Source of the DNA: Bacteroidota bacterium
GTDB taxonomy: Bacteria > Bacteroidota > Ignavibacteria > UBA10030 > UBA8401
DNA length: 34,117 nucleotides
Assembly (NCBI GenBank): GCA_030824295.1
Contig: JAVBYA010000057.1
Coordinates: 1 to 34,117 of the forward strand
Reading direction: 5' to 3'
Shown here: in pieces, positions 14,598 through 22,905 of the stretch
Numbering within the stretch: position 1 is the stretch's first letter
Layout: every line of letters starts with the position of its first letter
Notes under the pieces: model-generated
The model's database searches: none
What the model was told of the DNA's origin: nothing
Seen by the model: the letters and a program-made list of their open reading frames with translations, nothing else
Made by a program: the position numbers and the translations under genes

Positions 14598-16391
14598 CTA
14601 TTTGAGCAGTGTCATCTTTATGGTGCGATGCTCACTGCCGTACTGAACACGCGCAAGATACGTACCGCCGGCAAGAGATGTTGCATCGAACGTGATGCGG
14701 TACTGACCGGGACGCGCGGAAGATTCTTCCAGAAGTTCCGCCACTTCCTGTCCGAGCATGGAGTAAACACGGACAGAAAGCGAGGCGCCGGAAGAGGACT
14801 GCGGCACGGCAAATTCAATAGTGGTGGATGGATTGAACGGATTCGGATAGTTCTGCCGCAGCGTGAATGTTTGCGGTATTGTGCCGGTCGGGATGATGCC
14901 GTTCGGCTTTGCTGCCGGGGCGAAGGTAACGGCAAAGATCCCTTCCGTTCCCGCCGGAATCCTCAGCTGGAGTGATGTGGAATCGAAATTCGTATACACG
15001 GCACCGTTCCGTTTCACACCGGCGATCTTCAGACTTCCGTCCGGCAGACCGACGGGACGGAGCCGCAGTGTGCGCGTATGCGGCAGTGCTGAAAAGCGGT
15101 AATGCAGCGTCGCCGGCTCTTTCTTGACAAGCAGCGAACCATACAGATAGGTGTAGTATCCGGTTTCGATGGAATGGTAGGCCGCTTTGCCGCCTCCCCC
15201 CTTGGTCGTTCCCCACTGTGTGATGAATCCGCCGTACTTGTTCGCGTTCTCGAATACATCACCGTACACATGGTCCACAAAATACTTCATGAAAAAGTCG
15301 AGCGATGCATCCGCCATGGTGCGATACTTCTCTTTGCCGGTGAGCTGATAGAGCATCAGACCTGCTGTGACCGCCTGTTCCATCTGCCACCACGCCTTCG
15401 CCGTATCGGTGATGCCCCACATCAGCATCTGTCCCGTCACACGGTTGTAGTCTTTGTACGGTCCGCCGTTCTGATGGTCGTATCCCTTCGCCATGACATT
15501 CTCCGCAAGCATCTCTGCGGTGGAGAGATAGACCGGGTTCGGGTCGAGCTGATAGATGCGTCCCAGACACCATGCGGTCTTCAGCACGTGGCCCATGATG
15601 GTCATCGTTTCGGATGGTTTGATGGTCCATGCTGAATTGTATTTCTCCGCAAAACCGATCTGCTGCGATGCTGCGGTGGAAGCGATACGGGAGACCATAT
15701 TGTCCGCCAGTTCCTGCAGCCGGAGCAGATACTTCTGTTCACCGGTCATCATATACAGATGCAGTACATGGGTGGTCACGGCATCGACCGTGGCATTGAA
15801 ACTCTTGTCCGCCGCACCGGTGCCGTTCGCTGCCACATAATCGAAGTATCCGAACGCCAGTCCATCCTTGTCCCACAGTTTCGCTTCGTTATAGTCGTAT
15901 CCCTTCATCAGCCACTGCCATTCCGCGGTGTCGCGGAGCGCTTCGTATGCCGCAGCGATACCAAGAAGCGCGTAGTGCTGATAGTAGGCGGTCTTGGCCG
16001 CATTGGGGCTGACGGGCGTGCCGGAGATGCCGAGATCGTTGATCCATCCGCCGTAGGTATCGTCCCACGAATGCTGATACATGAAATCGAGCGCGTAGCG
16101 TGCGTAGCGGAGATAGACGGTATCACCGGTCATCTGGAATGCACGGATGAACCCGTAGGCGTCGCGCGACTGGTTGAGGGTGTTCTTCAGCGAAGTGCCG
16201 AACGGACTCCCCTGCCGGTTGATATTCACAAAGAATCCGCCGTTCACCGGATCGTACGCCTTCATCCAGAACTTCGCACAGCTGTCCACATACCCGATGG
16301 TCATGGAGGTGTTCTGAAGATACTGCGACGTGAATGATGTCTGAGCTGCAGCGAACTGCAGAAGGAATGTCAGGATCAGGAGAAGCTTCAT
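14598..16391 (-). CDS. Secreted AGE-family (N-acylglucosamine 2-epimerase-like) protein with T9SS sorting domain
   Basis: A 597-aa protein. Residues 1-16 are a signal peptide. Residues about 20-420 are an (alpha/alpha)6-barrel of the N-acylglucosamine 2-epimerase/mannobiose epimerase superfamily, seen from 'NGGFFVNINRQG', 'KNTLNQSRDAYGFIRAF', 'YYQHYALLGIAAAYEAL', 'GHVLKTAWCLGRIY', 'WWQMEQAVTAGLMLYQLTG' and 'YHSIETGYYTYLYG'. Conserved His, Trp and Glu in these helices line the active site of the family, which isomerises or epimerises sugars. A beta-rich linker follows at 420-500. Residues 509-597 form the T9SS type A sorting domain ('NYPNPFNPSTTIEF', 'VYSMLGQEVAEL', 'GTYLARV', 'KMTLLK'). It would be released or anchored at the cell surface, possibly acting on extracellular oligosaccharides; the exact substrate cannot be read from sequence. 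Confidence 0.85.
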   Translation of the reverse strand: MKLLLILTFLLQFAAAQTSFTSQYLQNTSMTIGYVDSCAKFWMKAYDPVNGGFFVNINRQGSPFGTSLKNTLNQSRDAYGFIRAFQMTGDTVYLRYARYALDFMYQHSWDDTYGGWINDLGISGTPVSPNAAKTAYYQHYALLGIAAAYEALRDTAEWQWLMKGYDYNEAKLWDKDGLAFGYFDYVAANGTGAADKSFNATVDAVTTHVLHLYMMTGEQKYLLRLQELADNMVSRIASTAASQQIGFAEKYNSAWTIKPSETMTIMGHVLKTAWCLGRIYQLDPNPVYLSTAEMLAENVMAKGYDHQNGGPYKDYNRVTGQMLMWGITDTAKAWWQMEQAVTAGLMLYQLTGKEKYRTMADASLDFFMKYFVDHVYGDVFENANKYGGFITQWGTTKGGGGKAAYHSIETGYYTYLYGSLLVKKEPATLHYRFSALPHTRTLRLRPVGLPDGSLKIAGVKRNGAVYTNFDSTSLQLRIPAGTEGIFAVTFAPAAKPNGIIPTGTIPQTFTLRQNYPNPFNPSTTIEFAVPQSSSGASLSVRVYSMLGQEVAELLEESSARPGQYRITFDATSLAGGTYLARVQYGSEHRTIKMTLLK

Positions 16392-16461
16392 GGAATGGTT
16401 CCGCAGAATGATTGCAATTGGGGGAATGTTTGATGAAATTTACAAAAAGAAAGAGGAAGAA

Positions 16462-16869
16462 ATGACGAAAAAAGCCGAGGTCCTTGCGATACTGACCGGT
16501 GTGGTCACATCGGTCACCGTACTGGTGATGCTCACCACCACATTCGATCTGCTGGAGAAGAAATACTTCCCCTCCTTCATGCTGGCACAGAAGTATGCAC
16601 TGCCGCTCGTTGTGGCGGCGATGGCGCAGGTCTTCCTGGCGTTCTTCGAGCCGGAGCGGCTCGTGCAGCGGAGCACCATCATCGTAATGCGGCTCGGGAT
16701 GCTCGTGATTATCGGGATCTTCTCCTACTATCTTACCACGCTCAATGCTGTGGACGAATCGCTCGCCACGCTCATCGTCTACGGTGCGCAGTGGCTCACG
16801 TTGCTCTACGGGACGATCGTGTTCTTCACAGCGAAGGCCCAGGCGGACGGCACCGTTCCGAAGACATGA
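16462..16869 (+). CDS. Small four-helix integral membrane protein (unknown function)
   Basis: A 135-aa protein with four predicted membrane helices: 'VLAILTGVVTSVTVLVMLTTT' region, 'LPLVVAAMAQVFLAFF', 'LGMLVIIGIFSYYLT' and 'LIVYGAQWLTLLYGTIVFF'. Between helices two and three it carries 'EPERLVQRSTIIVMR'. I do not recognise a family. The start at 16462 is fixed by AGAGGAA 5 bases upstream; the frame is open to 16390, which would overlap the start of the divergent AGE-family gene. The roughly 70 bases between the two starts must hold both promoters. A bidirectional terminator follows. Confidence 0.75.
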   Translation: MTKKAEVLAILTGVVTSVTVLVMLTTTFDLLEKKYFPSFMLAQKYALPLVVAAMAQVFLAFFEPERLVQRSTIIVMRLGMLVIIGIFSYYLTTLNAVDESLATLIVYGAQWLTLLYGTIVFFTAKAQADGTVPKT

Positions 16870-16902
16870 TGTGACCGTCGGTATGCGGAGCTCCATGAAA
16901 CG

Positions 16903-16934
16903 GCAAAAGCCCGGACAACTGTCCGGGCTTTTGC
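16903..16934. terminator. Bidirectional rho-independent terminator between convergent genes
   Basis: A perfect 14-bp stem (16903-16916 with 16921-16934) with a 4-base loop; AAAA on the left arm and TTTT on the right arm make it work in either direction. It separates the plus-strand membrane protein gene from the minus-strand T9SS surface protein gene. Confidence 0.92.
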
Positions 16935-16990
16935 TTTGTAATAGTCAACCTTGCGAAGGTTGATTGGCGGTAGCATTGTCACCAATTATC

Positions 16991-19153
16991 CTATTTCAAC
17001 AGCAGCATCTTGCGTGTTTCGGTGAATGCACCGGCCCGTAGACGGTAGAAGTATACACCGCTCGGCAGATGCGCACCATTGAACGGCACGGAGTAGGTTC
17101 CCGCATCGACCGTTCCGTTCACCAATACCGCGACTTCTTGTCCGAGCACATCATAGACCGTGAGAGTCGCCATGCCGGTGCGCGGGATGGTATACATGAT
17201 GGTCGTGACCGGATTGAACGGGTTCGGGAAATTCTGCGACAGTGCGAACGCTTCCGGTACACCCGTCCGGTTCGGAACGTCCATGATGATCGGCTGCGTA
17301 TTCAGTATGGCGCCGGTCTGCAGATCGCACAGGTACAACATACCGCCCATCCATTGATTCTGGTTCTGATCGATCTGATAGTTGTACGCATACGCAACGG
17401 CCCAATAGGACTTACTGGTATCCACTCCCGGATTTCCTCCGAACCACATGTTCTGCTGGTTAGAGAGAGAAAGCTCCACGCGGAACTCCCACTGCGGCGG
17501 GATCTCTGCCATACGGATCTGTTTGCCGCCGGCTGCTTCTACGTTCGCGATGACTGTGGCGCTGGATGCCGCCTGCATATGTCCGGTGATCGGCTTCAAC
17601 ATGCTCATCCATTGGAAGTACTGCTGGTCCATATCTTCCACGCGCAGATCCATCGTGCCGATCTGTATGAGCTTTCCTGCAGTGTTGCCGTTCACTGCAT
17701 AGGCGAATTGCCACGATCGGGCGCGTCCCAGTGTATCCACATCCCAGCCGGAGATGCGCCGCAGGGAACGGTCCGCCGGCAGCCGCGCGGCGGCGAGACT
17801 GTCCGCACGCTGAAGCGCCTGGTCATAACGGAACGGCGTCAGTTTGAAGAATGTCAGTTCCACACCGGTGACCGATGCGTTGTTCACGATGATGGAATCG
17901 CCGAACGCCATCACGTCGATGCCGTTGTCCGGATTCAGCTCACCGTCCTTGTTAACATCCTTTGCTGCGAGCGGCCAATACGTTCCGTTCGGTACATACG
18001 GGACGGTGAAGGTGCCGTTGGCATTGACCATTCCCCAGCCGCCGAACGGCGGAGTACCCTCGACCTTCTCCTGCATGAAGTTCACTTTGGCAAGTCCGAC
18101 CACCGTTCCTTCAACAGTTTCACCGGTCGTACCGGAGAGAACGGTACCGCTCACGGAGGTCGTCGGGAATGCCGCACCGGTAGTGAAATAATATATCTGC
18201 GGTACATTCATCACCGAGCCGCCGCTCGATCGGATGTACATGAACGAGATGAAGTACGGTGTGTTCGGTTTGAGCACGACGGTGCTCCAGATGGTCTTCC
18301 CGTCATCGCTCACGCCGCTCGCCACGAGACTGTCGACGCTGCTGAACCAGGTCTCTCCTGCATCCTCCATCGATTCCATATCGACCGGTTCGCTGAAGGT
18401 GAGACTGAGTGTGGTCTGCAGCGGTACATTCACCGACAGGTTCGCCGGCTGTACGGAGAGGAGTGAGAAGAAGGTCATGGAGAGGTTCGTAATATTCCCA
18501 TTGTTCACCACGATGGAATCCCCCATCACCACCACATCACCGCCGCGGCCGGGATCGAGCTGTCCGTCCCCGTTCACATCCTTCGCTGCGAGCGGCCAGT
18601 ACGTTCCGTTCGAAACATACGGGATGGTGAATGTCCCGTTCGCGTTCACGTTCGCCCAGCCGCCGAACGGCGGCGGACCATCGGTCTCTTCCTTCATGAA
18701 GTTCACTTTGGAAAGCGCGACCACAGAACCGGCAGGCGGAATGTTGACCGTCCCGGCAGAGAGCGTGCCGCTCACGGAGTACGGCGCGAACGCCGTCCCG
18801 GTCGTGAAATAATAGACATGCGGCGTGGTGATGAGCGCGCCGGATTTCGCCTTCACGTACGAGAATGCATAGAAATAACTGGTGTTCGGTTTGAGCACGT
18901 GCGTGCTCCAGGCGGTCTTGGCATCCGCACTGTACCCGTGCGACACTGTGCTGTCGATGTTGGTGAACCAGGAGCCTTCATCGGTCCCGTTCATGGCGAC
19001 CGTATCGAGCGCTTCGGAGAAGGTGATGCTGAGTGTAATGGTCAGCGGTACATTCACGGCATTGTTGGCCGGCTGCGTGGAGACGACCGCGAATTGAGCG
19101 GAGAGCAGCGCGGGGATCAGCAGCAGGAAGAGTGTGCGTAGAAGGATGTTCAT
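16991..19153 (-). CDS. T9SS-exported surface protein with duplicated Ig-like and EF-hand-like modules
   Basis: A 720-aa protein. Residues 1-20 are a signal peptide. Two homologous modules of about 207 residues follow (about 26-232 and 233-437). Each has a Big_5-type bacterial Ig-like domain ('QPANNAVNVPLTITLSITFSE' start, split here by one turn; 'VLKPNTSYF'; 'YYFTTG') and a second beta domain ending in 'GTYWPLAAKDVNGDG'. Each carries a calcium-loop-like run, DVNGDGQLD at 192-200 and DVNKDGELN at 399-407. Residues about 440-630 are a region I do not recognise, rich in Gln and Asn ('NYQIDQNQNQWMGG'). Residues 636-720 are the T9SS type A sorting domain ('NFPNPFNPVTTI', 'YDVLGQEVAVL', 'SGVYFYRLRAG', 'KMLLLK'). 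It is likely an adhesin-like or structural surface protein; no enzyme motif is seen. Confidence 0.85.
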   Translation of the reverse strand: MNILLRTLFLLLIPALLSAQFAVVSTQPANNAVNVPLTITLSITFSEALDTVAMNGTDEGSWFTNIDSTVSHGYSADAKTAWSTHVLKPNTSYFYAFSYVKAKSGALITTPHVYYFTTGTAFAPYSVSGTLSAGTVNIPPAGSVVALSKVNFMKEETDGPPPFGGWANVNANGTFTIPYVSNGTYWPLAAKDVNGDGQLDPGRGGDVVVMGDSIVVNNGNITNLSMTFFSLLSVQPANLSVNVPLQTTLSLTFSEPVDMESMEDAGETWFSSVDSLVASGVSDDGKTIWSTVVLKPNTPYFISFMYIRSSGGSVMNVPQIYYFTTGAAFPTTSVSGTVLSGTTGETVEGTVVGLAKVNFMQEKVEGTPPFGGWGMVNANGTFTVPYVPNGTYWPLAAKDVNKDGELNPDNGIDVMAFGDSIIVNNASVTGVELTFFKLTPFRYDQALQRADSLAAARLPADRSLRRISGWDVDTLGRARSWQFAYAVNGNTAGKLIQIGTMDLRVEDMDQQYFQWMSMLKPITGHMQAASSATVIANVEAAGGKQIRMAEIPPQWEFRVELSLSNQQNMWFGGNPGVDTSKSYWAVAYAYNYQIDQNQNQWMGGMLYLCDLQTGAILNTQPIIMDVPNRTGVPEAFALSQNFPNPFNPVTTIMYTIPRTGMATLTVYDVLGQEVAVLVNGTVDAGTYSVPFNGAHLPSGVYFYRLRAGAFTETRKMLLLK
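17843..19078 (-). repeat. Two-copy intragenic repeat of about 620 bp
   Basis: The two modules of the surface protein are also alike in DNA. The best-kept part, encoding the 'GTYWPLAAKDVN' segment and the preceding strands, recurs with an offset of exactly 621 bases (for example near 17971 and 18592). The similarity is patchy, so the duplication is not recent or has been broken up by selection. Confidence 0.8.
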
Positions 19154-19506
19154 AGAGCCCCCTTGGAAGTGGTGGAATTATTCCAGGGTCTGGTGCGGAT
19201 CTATCACCGGCATGCATTTGATCACTCTTCAGACACGCCGAACGAACGGCACCGACCTGAGAGCTAACACGGCACGGGAGATCGAAGCGGTCTCGGGTGG
19301 GATGTTAGAGAGAGTCCCGCGATCCGGGACTGCTCATCTTGATTGTTCTACTTAGAACTTAGAATAATTTCACACTGCAGTCAAGCCAACAGCATCACAC
19401 AACGGATACGGCACTCCGCTTTGTGCGGACCGATTTGTCTTTTTTCCGTTTCGATTTTCATTATATTCGAATGAATCCATCAATACCACACCAACCGGAC
19501 ACTCCT
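19154..19506. other. Divergent intergenic region between the T9SS surface protein and dcd
   Basis: About 350 bases holding the promoters for the minus-strand surface protein and the plus-strand dCTP deaminase. A 7-bp hairpin (19313-19319 with 19325-19331, loop of 5) stands near the middle. The stretch from 19360 is AT-rich. I do not recognise a riboswitch, tRNA or small protein here, and I do not place -10/-35 boxes with confidence. Confidence 0.5.
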
Positions 19507-20043
19507 ATGATCCTCTCCGACAAGGCCATCCTGAACGAAATGAAGCTCGGTACCATCGTCATCACGCCGTTCCAACGGAAATATCTCGGCTCGAACAGTT
19601 ACGATGTGCATCTGGGAAAATATCTGGCGATGTACGAGGATGAGATCCTCGATGCAAAGGTGCACAACAAAGTGCGTCACTTCGAGATCCCGAAGGAAGG
19701 GATCATCCTGGTGCCGAGTAAATTGTATCTGGGTGTGACGGAAGAGTACACCGAAACCCATGCGCATGTACCGTTCCTGGAAGGAAAGAGTTCCATCGGC
19801 CGGCTGGGGATCGACATCCACGCCACCGCGGGAAAAGGGGATATCGGATTCTGCAACACGTGGACGCTCGAGATCTCCGTACGGCAGCCGGTACGGGTCT
19901 ACGCCGGCATGCCGATCGGTCAGCTGATCTATTTTGCGGTGGAGGGAGAAGTGGAAGTTTCGTACAACAGGAAGAAGAACGCGAAGTACAACCGGCGGAC
20001 GATCAAACCGGTGGAATCGATGATGTGGAAGAATTTCAAATAG
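19507..20043 (+). CDS. dcd: dCTP deaminase
   Basis: A 178-aa enzyme that converts dCTP to dUTP (or, in bifunctional members, to dUMP) for dTMP synthesis, acting as a cytoplasmic trimer. The start 'MILSDKAIL' is the family's usual N-terminus, so I choose ATG 19507 over the in-frame ATG at 19471. Family motifs seen are 'SNSYDVHLG', the catalytic-site segment 'LEGKSSIGRLGI', 'HATAGKGDIGF' and the Glu in 'TLEISV', and 'GMPIGQLIYF'. Length matches the usual 175-190 aa. No ribosome site is obvious. It is monocistronic: divergent from the gene to the left and followed by a large palindrome and a convergent peptidase gene. Confidence 0.93.
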   Translation: MILSDKAILNEMKLGTIVITPFQRKYLGSNSYDVHLGKYLAMYEDEILDAKVHNKVRHFEIPKEGIILVPSKLYLGVTEEYTETHAHVPFLEGKSSIGRLGIDIHATAGKGDIGFCNTWTLEISVRQPVRVYAGMPIGQLIYFAVEGEVEVSYNRKKNAKYNRRTIKPVESMMWKNFK

Positions 20044-20055
20044 CGTGCTCCATTC

Positions 20056-20099
20056 CCCGCCTCGTAGCCCACGGTTTAAACCGTGGGCTACGAGGCGGG
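20056..20099. repeat. Perfect 44-nt palindrome, REP-like or bidirectional terminator
   Basis: Bases 20056-20077 are the exact reverse complement of 20078-20099, a 22-bp perfect inverted repeat centred on TTTAAA. It lies 13 bases after dcd and 6 bases before the stop of the convergent M13 gene. Its core, 'TAGCCCACGG' with its mirror, resembles repetitive extragenic palindromes. It can fold on either strand, so it may stop transcription from both sides, but no T run is present. Confidence 0.85.
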
Positions 20100-20104
20100 T
20101 GCAT

Positions 20105-22120
20105 TCACCAGATCACCACGCGCTGCTCCTGTGTGCGGTAGAGCATTCCGCTCTCGCATTCGAACGCATCAAAGAATTCCTGCATGTTGGAAAGCGGACC
20201 GTTCGTCCGGAACATGGCGGGAGAATGGGGATCGGTCCTCACCTGCAGCCGGAGCGCTTCGTCCCGGTAATTACGCCGCCAGACGCGCGCCCAGGCCAGG
20301 AAGAACCGCTGTCCCGGCGTGAAGTCGTCGATGATATACAGGTTCGGCTGCTTATCCAGTTCCTTCTGCAGCGCCGCGTATGCGATGGCAAGCCCTCCGA
20401 GATCCGCAATGTTCTCCCCGCTCGTCAGTTTCCCGTTCACGTGCAGCGAATCGAGGACCGTGTACCCGTTGAACTGCGCTTCCAGCTGCGCCACACGCGC
20501 ATCGAACTGTTTCCGCGTTGCTTCGCTCCACCAGGAGCGGAGGTTCCCTTCCGCATCGTACTTGCTCCCCTGATCGTCGAATCCGTGCGTCAACTCGTGG
20601 CCGATCACCGCGCCGATGCCGCCGTAGTTCAGCGCATCATCCGCCGCCGGGTCATAGAACGGCGGCTGGAGGATGGCAGCCGGGAAGACGATCTCGTTCA
20701 GATTGGCATTGTAGTACGCATTGACGGTCTGCGGCGTCATCCCCCACTTCTCACGGTCCACCGGTTTGCCGATGGTGGCGACATCCTTCGCGAACGCGAG
20801 CGCGTTCCCGCGGCGGATGTTCTGCAGATAGGAACTGCGGTCGATGACGAGCGCACCGTAATCCTCCCACTTGTCCGTGTAGCCGATCTTCACGGAGAAC
20901 GATGCAAGCTTCTCCTGCGCCGCTGCACGCGTTACTGCGTCCATCCACGGCAGCGAATCGATCCGCTCGCTGAATGCAGCGATGATATTGTCCACCATGA
21001 TGCGCGCTTTCTGTTTCGCTTTCGGCGAGAAGGTGGTCAGGACGAACTGTTCGCCGAGCGCCTCTCCCATCGCGCCGTTCACAGAGGCAAGCACCCTCTT
21101 CCATCGCGGCTGCATCTCCTTCGCACCGGTCAGGATGGTGCCGGTGAACCGAAAATGCTCCGCAACGAACGGAGCGCTGAGCGCAGGTGCGGCGGCGGAG
21201 AGCACCTTCCAACGGAAGTAGGCCCTCCAATCCGCAGCATCGACGGAATCGATCATCAGCGCCGCTTCGGTCAGGAACGGCGGCTGACCGGCATTCACCA
21301 CGGTCACCTGCGGTGCATTGACGAGGCGGAAGTATTCCTCCCAATCCATCCCCGGTGTTCTGGATGTCAATTCAGCGACCGACATTTTGTTATAGTTCTT
21401 GTCCGGATCACGGCGCTGCACACGGGTGAACGATGCGTTTGCCAGGCGCGTCTCGAACTCCATCACTGCTTCACTCTGTTCCTCCGCTGCCGCCGTATCA
21501 TCCCCCGCCAGGATGAACATCGTTGTCATATACGCACGGTATTCATTGCGGATCGACTGTGACCGTTCATCCGCAGCAAGGTAATAGTCACGGTCCGGCA
21601 GTCCGAGTCCCCCCTGTGCCAGCTGTGCAATGACGCTCTTGCTCTCCTTCTCATCCTGATCCGCAGAGAAGCGGAAGAGTGTCCGTATCCCCATGGTATG
21701 CTGCAATGCGATCTCTTTCCGGATCCCGGCCGGGTTTTCGATGCGGGAGATGCGGAGCATATCCTCCTTGAGCGGCGTAACACCGATCTTCTCGATCCGG
21801 TCGACATCCATCCCGGAAGCGTAGAGGTCTCCCAGCTTCCGCCGGTTGCTCCCCTTTACCGCACGGGTATCGGCGGCGGATTCCTCCAGGATCTGTTTCA
21901 GTACGGCGGCGTTCTTCTCGTTCAGCTCATTGAAACTTCCCCACATGCTGAACTCCGGCGGGATGGGATTGTTCAGCAGCCAGCTGCCGTTAGCGAAATG
22001 ATAGAAGTCGTCGCAGGGCGCCACGGTCCGATCGAGGGTGGAGGTGTCGAGCGGCGGTTTCCGTTTGGTTTGTGCAGTAAGGAGTGTACAGCAGAGCAGT
22101 ACGGCGAGAAGGTACTTCAT
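20105..22120 (-). CDS. Secreted M13-family metallopeptidase (neprilysin/PepO type)
   Basis: A 671-aa zinc endopeptidase. Residues 1-17 are a signal peptide ('YLLAVLLCCTLLTAQ'). The M13 N-terminal domain starts with 'APCDDFYHFANGSWL'. The zinc motif HELTH is at about residues 508-512 within 'GAVIGHELTHGFDDQG', the substrate-binding 'NAYYNANLNEIVFPAAIL' lies some 40 residues before it, and the third ligand is in 'GENIADLGGLAIAY'. 'RVWRRNYRDEALR' and the C-terminal Arg/Trp-rich end fit the family, whose members cut short oligopeptides. The start at 22120 is chosen because it begins the signal peptide; an upstream frame adds nine residues in front. It follows the SIMPL gene by 47 bases on the same strand, so both probably share a transcript. 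No T9SS domain is present; it is likely periplasmic. Confidence 0.92.
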   Translation of the reverse strand: MKYLLAVLLCCTLLTAQTKRKPPLDTSTLDRTVAPCDDFYHFANGSWLLNNPIPPEFSMWGSFNELNEKNAAVLKQILEESAADTRAVKGSNRRKLGDLYASGMDVDRIEKIGVTPLKEDMLRISRIENPAGIRKEIALQHTMGIRTLFRFSADQDEKESKSVIAQLAQGGLGLPDRDYYLAADERSQSIRNEYRAYMTTMFILAGDDTAAAEEQSEAVMEFETRLANASFTRVQRRDPDKNYNKMSVAELTSRTPGMDWEEYFRLVNAPQVTVVNAGQPPFLTEAALMIDSVDAADWRAYFRWKVLSAAAPALSAPFVAEHFRFTGTILTGAKEMQPRWKRVLASVNGAMGEALGEQFVLTTFSPKAKQKARIMVDNIIAAFSERIDSLPWMDAVTRAAAQEKLASFSVKIGYTDKWEDYGALVIDRSSYLQNIRRGNALAFAKDVATIGKPVDREKWGMTPQTVNAYYNANLNEIVFPAAILQPPFYDPAADDALNYGGIGAVIGHELTHGFDDQGSKYDAEGNLRSWWSEATRKQFDARVAQLEAQFNGYTVLDSLHVNGKLTSGENIADLGGLAIAYAALQKELDKQPNLYIIDDFTPGQRFFLAWARVWRRNYRDEALRLQVRTDPHSPAMFRTNGPLSNMQEFFDAFECESGMLYRTQEQRVVIW

Positions 22121-22167
22121 TGGAGCCCCCGGAGCAATTGAGTACATACGGCGGTATCAGCCGCGGT

Positions 22168-22857
22168 TCATTGGATGTCCCACACCACGGTCACATCATC
22201 GGTCAGCGTCAGTTCTTTCACATCGAAACCGCCGGACGGAGCACTCTCCGCCGCCATCGTCTTCATCATCGCTGCGCGCGGCATGAACGGTTGGGACTGG
22301 GACCGGTACGCGATCGTGCGGACGGTACCGAGCTTCACGTTCGCTGATGCAGCGATCACCTCCGCGCGGGAGCGGGCATCCGCCACGGCGCGTTTGAGCA
22401 GTTCATCCTTCACGACAGACTCACGTTCCGGCGAGAGTGTGAACTGAAAGCTGAAGCGGACATCATTCTTGCTCCCCATGAACGAGTTGATGATGGCGGC
22501 GATCCGCTCTTTCGTGTTTGGGAATTCCACGGAGATGTTCTGCCGCGCGATGTATCCCTTCTCCACGTTCGAACTGTTCTCCCAGACGATGTTCTGCGCC
22601 ACGCTGAAATCTGTCGTGACGATATGCTCCTTCTTGAAGCCGATCATCTGCAGCTGCGCCGTGAGCTGATCGGTCTTGGCGGTGAGTCCCTTTACTGCAT
22701 CAGCGAACGTCTCGCGAACGACGCTTGCTTCAATCGTCAGAATGCCAAGGTCCGGCATCGTCTTATAGGTGCCGGTACCGGTGACATCGATGGTGCGGAG
22801 CGGCGTTTGAGCGGAAAGAGAAGCGATGAACAGAACAAGGAGTGTGAACACCCGCAT
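22168..22857 (-). CDS. SIMPL (DUF541) domain periplasmic protein
   Basis: A 229-aa protein with a signal peptide (residues 1-16) and a complete SIMPL/DUF541 domain: 'TIDVTGTGTYKTMPDLGILTI' (here split at the turn), 'VTTDFSVAQNIVWENSSN', 'GYIARQNISVEF', the helix 'LLKRAVADARSRAEVIAASA' and 'LGTVRTIAYRS'. Members such as BP26 of Brucella form channel-like oligomers in the periplasm or outer membrane; the general function is unsettled. AGAGGTG precedes the ATG. It lies upstream of the M13 peptidase on the same strand and downstream of the hexapeptide acyltransferase by 48 bases. Confidence 0.88.
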   Translation of the reverse strand: MRVFTLLVLFIASLSAQTPLRTIDVTGTGTYKTMPDLGILTIEASVVRETFADAVKGLTAKTDQLTAQLQMIGFKKEHIVTTDFSVAQNIVWENSSNVEKGYIARQNISVEFPNTKERIAAIINSFMGSKNDVRFSFQFTLSPERESVVKDELLKRAVADARSRAEVIAASANVKLGTVRTIAYRSQSQPFMPRAAMMKTMAAESAPSGGFDVKELTLTDDVTVVWDIQ

Positions 22858-22905
22858 ACATGCACCTCTTGAATTTGATAAGAAACAATGGAGGATGGAT
22901 CCGGC

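Noticed and set aside
17069-18466. Open frame of 465 codons on the plus strand
   Set aside because: It is antisense to the T9SS surface protein; open only because of codon bias.
19250-19345. Possible riboswitch or tRNA upstream of dcd
   Set aside because: There is one 7-bp hairpin and some further pairing, but no consensus of a riboswitch class or tRNA arms (no T-loop GGTTCGAATCC-like sequence).
20045-21562. Open frame of 505 codons on the plus strand
   Set aside because: It is antisense to the M13 peptidase, which has its full zinc motif; the frame's translation is Arg/His-rich without domains.
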